Assembly: GCF_003600895.1 (NCBI RefSeq)
Contig: NZ_QYRP01000002.1
Coordinates: forward strand, 1,612,001-1,676,000
Direction: 5' to 3'
Source: Nocardioides cavernaquae
Lineage (GTDB): Bacteria; Actinomycetota; Actinomycetes; Propionibacteriales; Nocardioidaceae
Length of the DNA stretch: 64,000 bases
Shown piece by piece: positions 11,598-20,087 of the stretch. Position numbers and translations under genes: made by a program. Every line of letters starts with the position of its first letter. Positions within the stretch are counted from its first letter, which is position 1. The notes under the pieces were generated by a model that made no database searches, was not told the origin of the DNA, and saw nothing but the letters and a program-made list of their open reading frames with translations.

Positions 11598-13081
11598 TGG
11601 GCGCGCTCAGCTTCCTGCTCCTCCTGCCGCTGGTCGGTGCCGTTGTCACGGCCGTCCTTCCGGGTGGTCCCGGCGCAGTCCTGCCGAAGTGGTCGGCGCT
11701 CGCGTTCTCGCTGGCCACGCTCGTCTTCGGGGTGGTGCTCGCGGCCAACTACGACAACGGTGGCGGCACGCAGTTCACCGAGGACCACACCTGGATCAAG
11801 GCGTTCGGCGCCCACTTCGCGCTCGGCGTCGACGGCCTCGGCCTGGTGATGGTGCTGCTCACCGTCGTCCTGGTCCCGGTCGTCATCGGTGCCTCCTGGA
11901 ATGACGCCGACGGCGCCAACACGGGTCGCCAGGGGGTCTTCTTCGCGCTGATCCTCGCCGTCGAGGGCCTCGCCCTGGCCGTCTTCTGCGCCCAGGACGT
12001 CTTCCTCTTCTACGCCGTCTTCGAGGCGACGCTGATCCCGGCCTACTTCCTGATCGGCAGCTTCGGCTCCGGCGAGCGTCGCGGCTCGGCCGCGGTGAAG
12101 TTCCTGCTCTACATGCTGGCCGGTGGACTGGTCATGCTCGCCTCGGTGATCGGCCTCTACGCGCTGTCCGCCCGCAGCGGGGACGCGTCGTACCTGATCT
12201 CGGACCTGGCGGAGCTCGACATCTCCACCAACACCGGGCGTTGGCTCTTCCTCGGCTTCTTCCTCGCGTTCGCGGTGAAGGCACCGCTCTTCCCGTTCCA
12301 CACCTGGCTGCCCGACACGACCGCCGCGGCGACCCCGGGCACGAGCGTGCTGCTGATCTGCGTGCTCGACAAGATCGGCACCTACGGCATGATCCGGTTC
12401 TGCCTCGAGCTCTTCCCCGAGGCGTCGCGCTGGGCCACGCCGGTCGTCGTCGTGCTGGCGCTGATCTCGATCGTCTACGGCGCACTGCTCGCGCTCGGCC
12501 AGGACAACGTCCTCAAGCTGATCGGCCTCACGTCGCTGAGCCACTTCGGCTTCATCGTGCTCGGCATCTTCGTGATGAACGCGCAGGGGCTGTCCGGCTC
12601 GATCTTCTACATGCTCAACCACGGCCTCGCCACGGCGGTCATGTTCGTTGCCGCCGGCTACCTGATCCACCGCTCCGGCACGCCACTGCTCTCGCGCATG
12701 GGCGGCGTCGAGAAGAAGGCTCCGGTCATCGCCGGGCTCTTCCTGCTCGGTGGCCTCGGCACCCTCGGTCTCCCGGGGCTCTCGCCGTTCGTGTCGGAGT
12801 TCCTGGTCCTGGTCGGTGCTTTCGAGCACCACCCGTGGACCGGCGCGGTTGCGGTGACCGGCATCGTCCTCGCGGCCGCCTATGTCCTCGTGGCCTACCA
12901 GCGCGCGATGACCGGGCCACCCCGTCCGGAGCTCGCCGGGGTCGGTGACGCCGTCCCCCGCGAGGTCATCGCGATCGCTCCGCTCGTCGCGGTGATGCTG
13001 GTGCTCGGCTTCGTGCCGCAGCCCGCGCTCGACGTGATCAACCCGTCCACCGACCGCACGCTGGAGGTGGTGCAGCCGTGA
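11597..13081 (+). CDS. nuoM: NADH-quinone oxidoreductase subunit M
   Basis: Middle antiporter-like subunit (494 aa, about 14 helices). Conserved sequence includes FYAVFEATLIPAYFLIG (key glutamate) and APLFPFHTWLPD with lysine and histidine residues used in proton transfer. The start ATG at 11597 overlaps the nuoL TGA by one base; the longer upstream frame is out-of-frame nuoL. Stop overlaps the GTG of nuoN. Confidence 0.97.
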   Translation: MGALSFLLLLPLVGAVVTAVLPGGPGAVLPKWSALAFSLATLVFGVVLAANYDNGGGTQFTEDHTWIKAFGAHFALGVDGLGLVMVLLTVVLVPVVIGASWNDADGANTGRQGVFFALILAVEGLALAVFCAQDVFLFYAVFEATLIPAYFLIGSFGSGERRGSAAVKFLLYMLAGGLVMLASVIGLYALSARSGDASYLISDLAELDISTNTGRWLFLGFFLAFAVKAPLFPFHTWLPDTTAAATPGTSVLLICVLDKIGTYGMIRFCLELFPEASRWATPVVVVLALISIVYGALLALGQDNVLKLIGLTSLSHFGFIVLGIFVMNAQGLSGSIFYMLNHGLATAVMFVAAGYLIHRSGTPLLSRMGGVEKKAPVIAGLFLLGGLGTLGLPGLSPFVSEFLVLVGAFEHHPWTGAVAVTGIVLAAAYVLVAYQRAMTGPPRPELAGVGDAVPREVIAIAPLVAVMLVLGFVPQPALDVINPSTDRTLEVVQP

Positions 13082-14664
13082 ACGAGTTCCACAGCCCCAC
13101 GATCGAGTACTCCCTGCTCTGGCCGATGCTGGTCGTCCTCGGCGCCGCGTGCGCCGGCGTACTCGTCGAGGCGTTCGTCCCTCGCAAGGCGCGCTTCCTG
13201 AGCCAGGTCGTGCTGTCCCTGGCCAGCCTCGCGACCGCCTTCGGCGGTGTCGTGTACGTCGCGACGCAGCTCACCTCGCGTGGCGACGGCAAGGCGTTCG
13301 GCACGGTCGCCGCCGAAGGTTCTGTGGCGGTGGACGGCCCGGCCGTCTTCGCCTGGGGCCTGATCCTGCTGATCGCGATCTTCGGAGTGATGCTCTTCGC
13401 CGAGCGTCGGCTCGAGGGTGGCGTCTCCGCGTTCGCCGGTCAGGCCGCTGCGTTGCCCGGGACGTCGGACGAGCGCCGGGTCTCCGAGCGCGGGCTCGAG
13501 CACACCGAGGTCTACCCGCTGCTGCTCTTCGCGGTCGGCGGCATGCTTCTCTTCGCCGCCGCATCCGACCTGCTGACCCTCTTCGTCGGCCTCGAGGTGC
13601 TCTCGCTGCCGCTCTACCTGCTCTGTGGCCTGGCGCGTCGTCGTCGGCTGCTGTCGCAGGAGGCGGCACTGAAGTACTTCTTGCTCGGCGCCTTCTCCTC
13701 GGGCTTCCTGCTCTATGGCATCGCGCTGGTCTACGGCTACGCCGGGACCGTGACCTACGCGGGCATCTCCGAGGCCATCGCCAACACCCCGGGCGACCGG
13801 GGGCTGCTGCTGCTCGGCATCGGCCTGCTCGCGGTCGGCCTCTTCTTCAAGGTGGGCGCCGCTCCGTTCCAGGCGTGGACGCCCGACGTCTACCAGGGCG
13901 CCCCGACGCCGGTCACGGCGTTCATGGCCGCGGCGACCAAGGTCGCGGCGTTCGTCGCACTGCTCCGTCTCTTCGACGTGGCGTTCGGTGCCGAGCGCTG
14001 GTCCTGGCTGCCGGTCTTCTGGGTGGTTGCCCTCCTGACGATGGTGCTCGGTGCCGTCCTTGCCATCGCGCAGACCGACGTCAAGCGCATGCTGGCGTAC
14101 TCCTCGATCGCGCACACCGGCTTCCTGGTCACCGGCATCCTCGGCACGGGCGCCGTCGTGACCGGCGACCAGATCACCACGACGACCGCCGTGCTCTTCT
14201 ACCTGGTGACCTACGGCTTCGTGACCCTCGGCGCGTTCGCGGTGCTGACCCTGGTCCGTGACGATGCGGGCGAGGTTTCCACGCTGGCAGGCTGGGCCGG
14301 ACTCGGGCAGCGTTCCCCGCTGGTCGCCGGCGTCTTCGCGCTCTTCCTGCTCTCGCTCGCGGGTCTCCCGCTCACGGCCGGGTTCACCGGCAAGTGGGTG
14401 GTCTTCGCCGCTGCGATGACGGCAGACGCCTGGCCGGTCGTGGTGACCGCGGTTCTCACCTCGGCGCTCGCCGCGTTCTTCTACATCCGGGTGATCGTGG
14501 TGATGTACTTCGCCCAGCCGCGCGGTGAAGGTCCGACCGTTGCGGTGCCCGGTTTCCTGACCACCGCCACGATCGCGGTTGCAGTCGCTGCGACGGTCGC
14601 GCTGGGCGTCGTACCCGGCCCGGTGCTCGACCTCGCGGCCCATGCAGGAGAATTCATCAGGTGA
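13078..14664 (+). CDS. nuoN: NADH-quinone oxidoreductase subunit N
   Basis: Third antiporter-like subunit (528 aa, about 14 helices), which completes the membrane arm. Recognisable blocks are LFVGLEVLSLPLYLLCGLAR, VGAAPFQAWTPDVYQGAPTP and VKRMLAYSSIAHTGFL. GTG start at 13078 in a GTGA overlap with nuoM. The stop overlaps the GTG of the prenyl synthase gene, so that gene is very probably in the same transcript. Confidence 0.97.
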   Translation: MNEFHSPTIEYSLLWPMLVVLGAACAGVLVEAFVPRKARFLSQVVLSLASLATAFGGVVYVATQLTSRGDGKAFGTVAAEGSVAVDGPAVFAWGLILLIAIFGVMLFAERRLEGGVSAFAGQAAALPGTSDERRVSERGLEHTEVYPLLLFAVGGMLLFAAASDLLTLFVGLEVLSLPLYLLCGLARRRRLLSQEAALKYFLLGAFSSGFLLYGIALVYGYAGTVTYAGISEAIANTPGDRGLLLLGIGLLAVGLFFKVGAAPFQAWTPDVYQGAPTPVTAFMAAATKVAAFVALLRLFDVAFGAERWSWLPVFWVVALLTMVLGAVLAIAQTDVKRMLAYSSIAHTGFLVTGILGTGAVVTGDQITTTTAVLFYLVTYGFVTLGAFAVLTLVRDDAGEVSTLAGWAGLGQRSPLVAGVFALFLLSLAGLPLTAGFTGKWVVFAAAMTADAWPVVVTAVLTSALAAFFYIRVIVVMYFAQPRGEGPTVAVPGFLTTATIAVAVAATVALGVVPGPVLDLAAHAGEFIR

Positions 14665-15671
14665 GTCCAGAATCGTCCGGCCCTGCCCTCGCTCTCCCCG
14701 TCCTCGACGAGGAGCTGGCGGCGCGTCTGCGCGCCCGCCTGGTCGAGGTGGAGGAGGCGCTCTCCGGCCACATCCAGAGCGAGGCGGCCTTCGTCACCGA
14801 GGCCGCGCGCCACCTCATGGATGCCGGCGGCAAGCGCTTCCGGCCGCTGCTGGTGCTGCTCGCTGCCGAGACCGGTCCCAACGCAGCGTCCGACGAGGTC
14901 ATCCACGCTGCCTGCGTCGTCGAGCTGACCCACCTGGCGTCGCTCTACCACGACGACGTCATGGACGAGGCCGACCTGCGCCGCGGCGCCGACTCGGCCA
15001 ACGCCCGCTGGGACAACCACGTCGCGATCCTCACTGGCGACTGGCTCTTCTCGAAGTCCTCGGAGCTGACCGCCGACCTCGGCCCGGACGCCGTGCGCAT
15101 CCAGGCCCACACGTTCAGCCGGCTCGTCGAGGGCCAGATCCTCGAGACCGTGCCGCCTGCCTCGCCCGAGGTTGCGCTGGAGCACCACCTGCGCGTGGTC
15201 GCCGGCAAGACCGGCTCGCTGATCGCGACGTCCGCGCTCTACGGTGCCCGCTTCGCCGGAGCGCCCCGCGAGATCGAGGACGCCCTCGCGGCGTACGGCG
15301 AGATCGTCGGCGCTGCGTTCCAGATCAGCGACGACATCCTCGACATCGCCTCCGAGTCCGACGAGTCCGGAAAGACCCCGGGCACCGACCTTCGCGAAGG
15401 CGTGCCGACCCTGCCCGTCCTGCTCGTACGCCGCGCCGGCCGGCCCGAGGACGCCCGCCTGATCTCGTTGCTGGACGGGGATCTCTCCTCCGACGAGGCG
15501 CTCGCCGAGGCGCTCGTGCTCCTGCGGGCCCACCCGGCGATGGCTGAGGCTCGGGCCTACGTCGTCGCGCGTGCGCAGGAGGCCAAGGACCTGCTCAAGG
15601 TGCTGGCCGAGGGACCCGTCCGCGACGCCCTCGAGGCGTTCGCCGACGTCGTCGCCACCCGCACCGCCTGA
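14661..15671 (+). CDS. Trans-polyprenyl diphosphate synthase, last gene of the nuo operon
   Basis: Class I trans-isoprenyl diphosphate synthase (336 aa) that extends an allylic diphosphate with isopentenyl diphosphate. Both aspartate-rich motifs are present: YHDDVMDEADLRRG (first) and QISDDILD (second), plus GGKRFRPLL near the N-terminus. Overlap with nuoN (GTGA) indicates co-transcription with complex I, which suggests the product is the menaquinone side chain (hepta- to nonaprenyl). Chain length cannot be read reliably from sequence. The same arrangement downstream of nuoN is known in other actinobacteria. Confidence 0.9.
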   Translation: MSPESSGPALALPVLDEELAARLRARLVEVEEALSGHIQSEAAFVTEAARHLMDAGGKRFRPLLVLLAAETGPNAASDEVIHAACVVELTHLASLYHDDVMDEADLRRGADSANARWDNHVAILTGDWLFSKSSELTADLGPDAVRIQAHTFSRLVEGQILETVPPASPEVALEHHLRVVAGKTGSLIATSALYGARFAGAPREIEDALAAYGEIVGAAFQISDDILDIASESDESGKTPGTDLREGVPTLPVLLVRRAGRPEDARLISLLDGDLSSDEALAEALVLLRAHPAMAEARAYVVARAQEAKDLLKVLAEGPVRDALEAFADVVATRTA

Positions 15672-15680
15672 CCTCTCCTC

Positions 15681-15830
15681 GTCGAAACGTCGACACGGCG
15701 CGACTTCGACGTCGACACGGCGCGACTTCGACGTCGACACGGCGCGACTTCGACGTCGACACGGCGCCTCATCTGGCCAGCAGCCAAACAAAGCGCCGTG
15801 TCAACGTGCAGGTTGCGCCGTGTCGACGCG
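15681..15830. repeat. 22-bp tandem repeat array with inverted partner (array A)
   Basis: Three identical head-to-tail 22-bp units start at 15689, 15711 and 15733, followed by a partial unit at 15755. Each unit begins GTCGACACGGCGC. From 15793 two copies of the reverse complement (GCGCCGTGTC...) follow with the same 22-bp spacing, so the last forward unit and the first inverted one can pair as a stem around a loop of about 25 bases. It fills the gap between two convergent genes and starts 10 bases after one stop and ends 4 bases before the other, so it may also act as a two-way terminator. No spacers, so not CRISPR. Confidence 0.9.
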
Positions 15831-15834
15831 GGGG

Positions 15835-17907
15835 TCAGGCCTTCCAGGTCACCACGACACCGGGGCGCGGGAACTCGTGCGTGTGCGGCCAGGTGCTGTC
15901 CGGCGTCGCGAACGTCGAGCCGGTGCCCTCGCCCGGGTGCTGCACGGCGACCCAGACCGACAAGTCGTCGTGGGTGATCAGCGGACCGCAGGTCTCCGCG
16001 CCGACCGGCACGGTGAGGAACTGCTGGACGTGGCCACGCTCGGTGCCCGCGACCGGGCAGCGGAAGAGGCCGTCGTTGCCGCCGAGGACCGCTCCGTCGG
16101 TGGAGATCCACAGGTTGCCGACAGAGTCGAAGGCGACGTTGTCCGGGCAGGAGATCGGGCTGACCTGGTCCTTCGGGAAGCCCGAGAAGTAGGTCTCCGG
16201 CGACTCCGGGTCACCGCAGACGAGCAGCAGCGTCCAGGCGAACGAGGTGCCCGTGTGGTCGCCGCCGCCCTCGGTGATCTCGAGGACATAGCCGTTGCGG
16301 TTGCCCGACGCCTTCGTGAGCGGCGCCCCGAGCGAGGGGCGCGTGTACGACGATGCGATCGGGTTGGCCTCGTCGACGGGCCACTTCTTCGCCCGGTCGG
16401 AGTTGTTGGTCAGCGCCGCGTAGATCTTGCCGTTCACGGGGTTGGGCTGGACGTCCTCGGGGCGGTCCATGCGCGTGGGCGCCACCTTGTCGGCCGCCAG
16501 GCGGGTGTCGATCAGGACCTCCGCGACGCTCATCCCCGCGACGTACGACGTGGTGTCGCTGGTCAGCGGGATCCAGGTGCCGAGACCGTCGTACTCGCCG
16601 TCGGCCGGGGTGAAGTTGCCCGATGCGTCGACCGCGAAGGCGTCATCGCCGGTCAGGCGGGCGACGTACAGCGTGCCTCGCGTGAGGAGCTGCATGTTGC
16701 GCAGCCGTGAGGCCTGGGTGTCGCGCGCGTCGAACGTGTCCGCCGAGACGAACTTGTACATGTAGTCGCCGCGCTCGTCGTCGCCCATGTAGGCGACCGC
16801 GCGGCCGTCGGCGGCGATCTGGATGTTGGCGCCCTCGTGCTTGAAGCGGCCGAGCATCGTGTGCTTGCGCGGGGTCGACGTGGGGTTGAACGGGTCGATC
16901 TCGACGATCCAGCCGAAGCGGAACGGCTCGTGCGGCTCGGCGGTCAGGTCGAACCGCGGGTCCACCGACTTCCAGCCCCGGTCGCCCGTGCCGCTGATCC
17001 CGTAACGGGCGTACGACGTGGTGTACCGCGCGTCGAGGGCACCCGACTTGCCGAAGTACTGGTTGAAGTTCTCCTCGCCCGAGAGCACGGTGCCCCACGG
17101 CGTCTGGCCGCCAGCGCAGTTGTTGAACGTGCCCAGGACCTTGCGGCCGGACGGGTCAGCGGTGGTCCGCAGGCGGTCGTGGCCCGCGGCGGGGCCGGTC
17201 ATCTCGAACTGCGTGGTGCCCGTGATCCGGCGGTTGTAGCGGTTCTCCGGGTCGGCCTGGCGCCACTGCCCGGAGCTGGGGCCGCCGACGCGCTGGATCT
17301 TGACGACCGACAGGCCGTGCGACTGGATCGCGATCCGGCGGATCTCGTCGGGGGTGTAGACGCCCGCGGGGAACATGAGCTCCTCGTTGGTGTACTCGTG
17401 GTTCACCACGAGCAGGGCCGTCGCGTCGTTGATCGGCAGGACGCCGACGTAGTCGGAGTTGTAGCCGAACTGCTTCGCCGCCGACTCCTCGGTCTGGGCG
17501 AAGGGGTCGAACGCGGGGGCATCGCCCAGGACCGGGTCGCCCCAGTTGATGACGGCGCGGGTCCGGTAGCCGTCGGGCACGGTGACCGTGTCGCGGACGT
17601 TCGGAGCGACGGGGGTCCAGCCACCCGCGGCGGCGGTGGAGCGGGGCACGCGAGGGCCGGCGGCGGCGTTGTTGGCCAGGCCGCCGATGACCAGTGCGCC
17701 GGCTCCGACTCCAGCAGCGGCGAGGACGGTGCGGCGGGCGAGGGCCTTCTCGATGATCGAGGAGACGTGGGTGTTGCCGGAAGTGTTCGGCTCGGGGTGG
17801 TCGCAGGCGTTGCCGCAGCGGTAGAAGCACGTCGCGGCACTACGGGACCCGTGCGGGCCATCGGTGAGCAGCGGCAGCATCCGCCGCTTCGAGGGGGTCG
17901 TCGTCAT
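15835..17907 (-). CDS. phoX: PhoX-type alkaline phosphatase (DUF839), Tat-exported
   Basis: Secreted Ca/Fe-dependent phosphatase family protein (690 aa). The N-terminus has the typical PhoX head CGNACDHPEPNTSGN (about residues 31-45) and then a twin-arginine signal, ARRTVLAAAGVGAGA (RR at 58-59). The body carries family stretches such as VVNHEYTNEEL, GTFNNCAGGQTPWGT and RPEDVQPNPVNGKIY. The open frame extends to 17979, but ATG 17907 fits both the family and a promoter with TAGCGT seven bases upstream (leaderless). Probable role: releasing phosphate from organic esters outside the membrane. Expected phosphate control is supported by a candidate PHO box upstream. Confidence 0.9.
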   Translation of the reverse strand: MTTTPSKRRMLPLLTDGPHGSRSAATCFYRCGNACDHPEPNTSGNTHVSSIIEKALARRTVLAAAGVGAGALVIGGLANNAAAGPRVPRSTAAAGGWTPVAPNVRDTVTVPDGYRTRAVINWGDPVLGDAPAFDPFAQTEESAAKQFGYNSDYVGVLPINDATALLVVNHEYTNEELMFPAGVYTPDEIRRIAIQSHGLSVVKIQRVGGPSSGQWRQADPENRYNRRITGTTQFEMTGPAAGHDRLRTTADPSGRKVLGTFNNCAGGQTPWGTVLSGEENFNQYFGKSGALDARYTTSYARYGISGTGDRGWKSVDPRFDLTAEPHEPFRFGWIVEIDPFNPTSTPRKHTMLGRFKHEGANIQIAADGRAVAYMGDDERGDYMYKFVSADTFDARDTQASRLRNMQLLTRGTLYVARLTGDDAFAVDASGNFTPADGEYDGLGTWIPLTSDTTSYVAGMSVAEVLIDTRLAADKVAPTRMDRPEDVQPNPVNGKIYAALTNNSDRAKKWPVDEANPIASSYTRPSLGAPLTKASGNRNGYVLEITEGGGDHTGTSFAWTLLLVCGDPESPETYFSGFPKDQVSPISCPDNVAFDSVGNLWISTDGAVLGGNDGLFRCPVAGTERGHVQQFLTVPVGAETCGPLITHDDLSVWVAVQHPGEGTGSTFATPDSTWPHTHEFPRPGVVVTWKA

Positions 17908-17913
17908 GCCAGC

Positions 17914-17958
17914 GACGCTAGGCACGGTGGGTGTCCGCCAGGTGAAGTCGAGGTGGCG
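17914..17958 (-). promoter_or_regulatory. Candidate PHO box and leaderless promoter of phoX
   Basis: Reading the minus strand, three consecutive 11-base units resemble the actinobacterial PhoP direct repeat: CGCCACCTCGA, CTTCACCTGGC, GGACACCCACC (17958 to 17926). Five bases later comes TAGCGT (17920-17915), then seven bases and the ATG at 17907. The spacing fits a PhoP-activated promoter in which the box replaces the -35 element and transcription starts at the ATG. Match to the GTTCACC core is good only in the middle unit, so this is a proposal. Confidence 0.45.
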
Positions 17959-17959
17959 G

Positions 17960-18003
17960 GCCGCAGCCCGGAGTGTCACAAAAGGGTCACTCCGGGCTGC
18001 GGC
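17960..18003 (-). terminator. 16-bp perfect hairpin after the M15-like gene
   Basis: 17960-17975 and 17988-18003 are exact reverse complements (16 bp, GCCGCAGCCCGGAGTG on the plus strand) around a 12-base loop. It lies 18 bases after the stop of the minus-strand gene at 18022. There is no T-tract, as is common for actinobacterial terminators. It also separates that gene from the phoX promoter. Confidence 0.75.
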
Positions 18004-18021
18004 TCCTGCCGGCAGAGCCGA

Positions 18022-18867
18022 TCAGCTGCGCTTGGACTTCTCGTACCAGGTGAACGCCCGACGGTACGCCGAGGGCGTGTTGTCCGCGGCGTGGCTGGCC
18101 AGGCCGTTCCTGCCGACGTAGTAGTCAGCGACCTGGTTGCGGGCGCCCGAGGAGAGGTCGGTGTCACCGATCGCGATGGCGTGGATGTGGTAGGGCCAGT
18201 TGCCCTGGCTCGGCGTGCGCAGCCAGGCAGCGAAGCCCACGGTGCGGAGTGCCGCGATGGCCTGCCAGCGCTGCGTGGAGCTGAGCGCGGAGACGCTGAT
18301 GTCGACCGCGCCGCCGCCGTCGTGGGTGCCGGCGGAGGCAGCGACGCCACCCGCGTTGTAGGAGCCCTGGGTGACGACCAGCGAGAACGGCACCTTGGCG
18401 TCAGCGGAGACCAGCATGTTGCGGGTGCGCTGGTTGACCTTCTTGCTGCTGTAGGTGGTCATCCCGCCGACCGAGATCTTCCGGATGACGTTGTAGCGGT
18501 TGTAGCCGAGCTTGGTCAGCGAGGTCGGGCCCGGCAGGCCGTTGGCGGCGAGGCCGGAGTAGCCGAGGCGTCGCTGCCACGCGGAGTACGCCGACGTGGT
18601 GCTGTTGCCGTACCAGCCGTCGACGGCGGTGCTCAGGCCCTTGGCCCGGAGGGCCGACTGGACGAGGCGGACCGAGTCGTTGCCGGCGAGACCGGTCTGG
18701 CCCCGGAGCGGCTCGACCTGCGCCTGGACGACGACGTACTCCATGTTGACGTTCGGCAGGACGGCTTCGGCAGGGGTGGTGGTGACCGCGAGGGCGGTCG
18801 TGGCGGAGAGGACGAGACCTGCGGTCAGGCCGAGGACGCCGCGCCGCTTGAAGGTGTTCGATGACAT
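18022..18867 (-). CDS. Secreted peptidoglycan-binding protein with M15-like peptidase domain
   Basis: Exported protein (281 aa). Residues 1 to about 34 are a signal peptide with Arg-Arg and a hydrophobic core. Residues about 60-115 resemble a PG_binding_1 repeat (LVQSALRAKGLSTAVDGWYG). The C-terminal part has the H-x3-G-x-A-x-D pattern (HDGGGAVD, about 179-186) and a later WPYHIHAI (about 222-229), the arrangement of zinc ligands in M15/VanY D,D-carboxypeptidases. It probably trims cell-wall peptides or is an endolysin-like hydrolase. The catalytic assignment is inferred from motif spacing. It stands alone, with a strong hairpin behind it. Confidence 0.7.
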   Translation of the reverse strand: MSSNTFKRRGVLGLTAGLVLSATTALAVTTTPAEAVLPNVNMEYVVVQAQVEPLRGQTGLAGNDSVRLVQSALRAKGLSTAVDGWYGNSTTSAYSAWQRRLGYSGLAANGLPGPTSLTKLGYNRYNVIRKISVGGMTTYSSKKVNQRTRNMLVSADAKVPFSLVVTQGSYNAGGVAASAGTHDGGGAVDISVSALSSTQRWQAIAALRTVGFAAWLRTPSQGNWPYHIHAIAIGDTDLSSGARNQVADYYVGRNGLASHAADNTPSAYRRAFTWYEKSKRS

Positions 18868-18934
18868 TGCGTGTGCTCCCGAGGTGAGGTGGTTGGGCGT
18901 CCCAACCGTCTCGGAGATCCGCGCGTGCCGGAAT

Positions 18935-18948
18935 GGGCAGAACTACCC
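18935..18948. promoter_or_regulatory. Pseudo-palindrome GGGCAGAACTACCC upstream of the M15-like gene
   Basis: A 14-base near-palindrome (arms GGGYAG and CTRCCC around AA/TT) lies about 70 bases upstream of the start of the secreted M15-like gene. Reverse-complemented it reads GGGTAGTTCTGCCC and resembles sites at 25981 and 36597. Possible operator; the factor is unknown. Confidence 0.35.
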
Positions 18949-19019
18949 AAGTCTCGCCGTGTCGACCTCGAGGTTGCGCCGTGTCGACCTCGAGGTTGCG
19001 CCGCGTCGACGTCTCGACG
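18949..19019. repeat. 22-bp tandem repeat array (array B)
   Basis: Three units at 22-bp spacing (GTCGAC at 18961, 18983 and 19005) of the same family as array A, in the opposite orientation: TTGCGCCGTGTCGAC joined by CTCGAGG. The reverse complement begins GTCGACACGGCGC as in array A, but the last nine bases of the unit differ (AACCTCGAG). The array ends directly before the korB stop codon. Confidence 0.88.
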
Positions 19020-20087
19020 TCAGGCGACGGTCCAGGTGTCGCCACCGCTGATCAGCCCGGCCAGCCGGGTGGACGGGTCACCCGTCACAGCGGCTGCGGC
19101 AGCGGAGACCTGGTCGCGCGCGCGGTCGTCGTACGTCGGGCGGTCGACCTGGCGGAAGATGCCGATCGGCGCCTGGCTGAGGTAGTCCGCAGCGGTCAGC
19201 CGCGAGATCGCGAATGCCTGCGAGGGGTCCGGGTCGTGGGCGTCGTGAACCAGGAGCGCGTCCTCGCCGACCTCCTCGACGAGCGCCACCGCCACCCCGC
19301 CCGAGGGGCCACGCACCAACCCGCGTGCGCCGTCCACCCCGAAGCGGATGGGCTCTCCGTGCACGAGCGGGATCAGCGCGTCGGAGGCGGTTTCGCGGCC
19401 CTTGATCGCGTCGAAGGCGCCGTCGTTGAAGATCGGGCAGTTCTGGTAGATCTCGACGAACGACGTGCCCCGGTGCGCCGCGGCGGCCGACAGCACAGCG
19501 GTGAGGTGCTTGCGGTCCGAGTCGATCGTGCGGGCCACGAACGAGGCCTCGGCGCCGAGTGCGAGCGACACCGGGTTGAACGGGTGGTCGATCGAGCCGG
19601 ACGGGGTCGACTTGGTCACCTTGCCGACCTCGGAGGTGGGGGAGTACTGCCCCTTGGTCAGCCCGTAGATCCGGTTGTTGAACAGCAGGATCGTCATGTT
19701 CACGTTGCGGCGCAGGGCATGGATCAGGTGGTTGCCGCCGATGGAGAGCGCGTCGCCGTCGCCGGTGACGACGAAGACGGACAGGTCCGGCCGCGACGTC
19801 GCCAGCCCGGTCGCGATCGACGGCGCCCGCCCGTGGATCGAGTGCATGCCGTAGGTGTCGAGGTAGTAGGGGAAGCGCGACGAGCAGCCGATGCCGGAGA
19901 CGAAGACGACGTTCTCCCGCTTGAGGTGGAGCTCGGGCAGGAAGCCCTGGACCGCTGCGAGAACGGCGTAGTCACCGCAGCCCGGGCACCAGCGCACCTC
20001 CTGGTCGGAGGTGTAGTCCTTGCGGTTCTGTGGCTCGTCGGTGGTCGGGACGTCGCGCAAGCCGGGGAACGGGAGCTCGGTGGTCAT
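19020..20087 (-). CDS. korB: 2-oxoglutarate:ferredoxin oxidoreductase beta subunit
   Basis: Thiamine-diphosphate subunit (355 aa) of the enzyme that converts 2-oxoglutarate to succinyl-CoA with reduction of ferredoxin. Seen are CPGCGDYAVL (cluster/TPP region), GIGCSSRFPYY, HGRAPSIATGLA and the TPP motif GDGDALSIGGNHLIHA with NNRIYGLTKGQYSPTS. The start ATG at 20087 overlaps the korA stop (ATGA); the frame upstream of this is not conserved. Typical partner of KorA in actinobacteria, where it can replace or supplement 2-oxoglutarate dehydrogenase. Confidence 0.94.
   Translation of the reverse strand: MTTELPFPGLRDVPTTDEPQNRKDYTSDQEVRWCPGCGDYAVLAAVQGFLPELHLKRENVVFVSGIGCSSRFPYYLDTYGMHSIHGRAPSIATGLATSRPDLSVFVVTGDGDALSIGGNHLIHALRRNVNMTILLFNNRIYGLTKGQYSPTSEVGKVTKSTPSGSIDHPFNPVSLALGAEASFVARTIDSDRKHLTAVLSAAAAHRGTSFVEIYQNCPIFNDGAFDAIKGRETASDALIPLVHGEPIRFGVDGARGLVRGPSGGVAVALVEEVGEDALLVHDAHDPDPSQAFAISRLTAADYLSQAPIGIFRQVDRPTYDDRARDQVSAAAAAVTGDPSTRLAGLISGGDTWTVA

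Noticed and set aside
15681..15830. CRISPR array
   Set aside because: The 22-bp units follow each other directly with no unique spacers, and no cas genes are present.
16837..18864. 675-codon plus-strand frame opposite phoX and the M15-like gene
   Set aside because: Low-complexity composition and no conserved motif, while the minus strand encodes two clear exported proteins with signal peptides.
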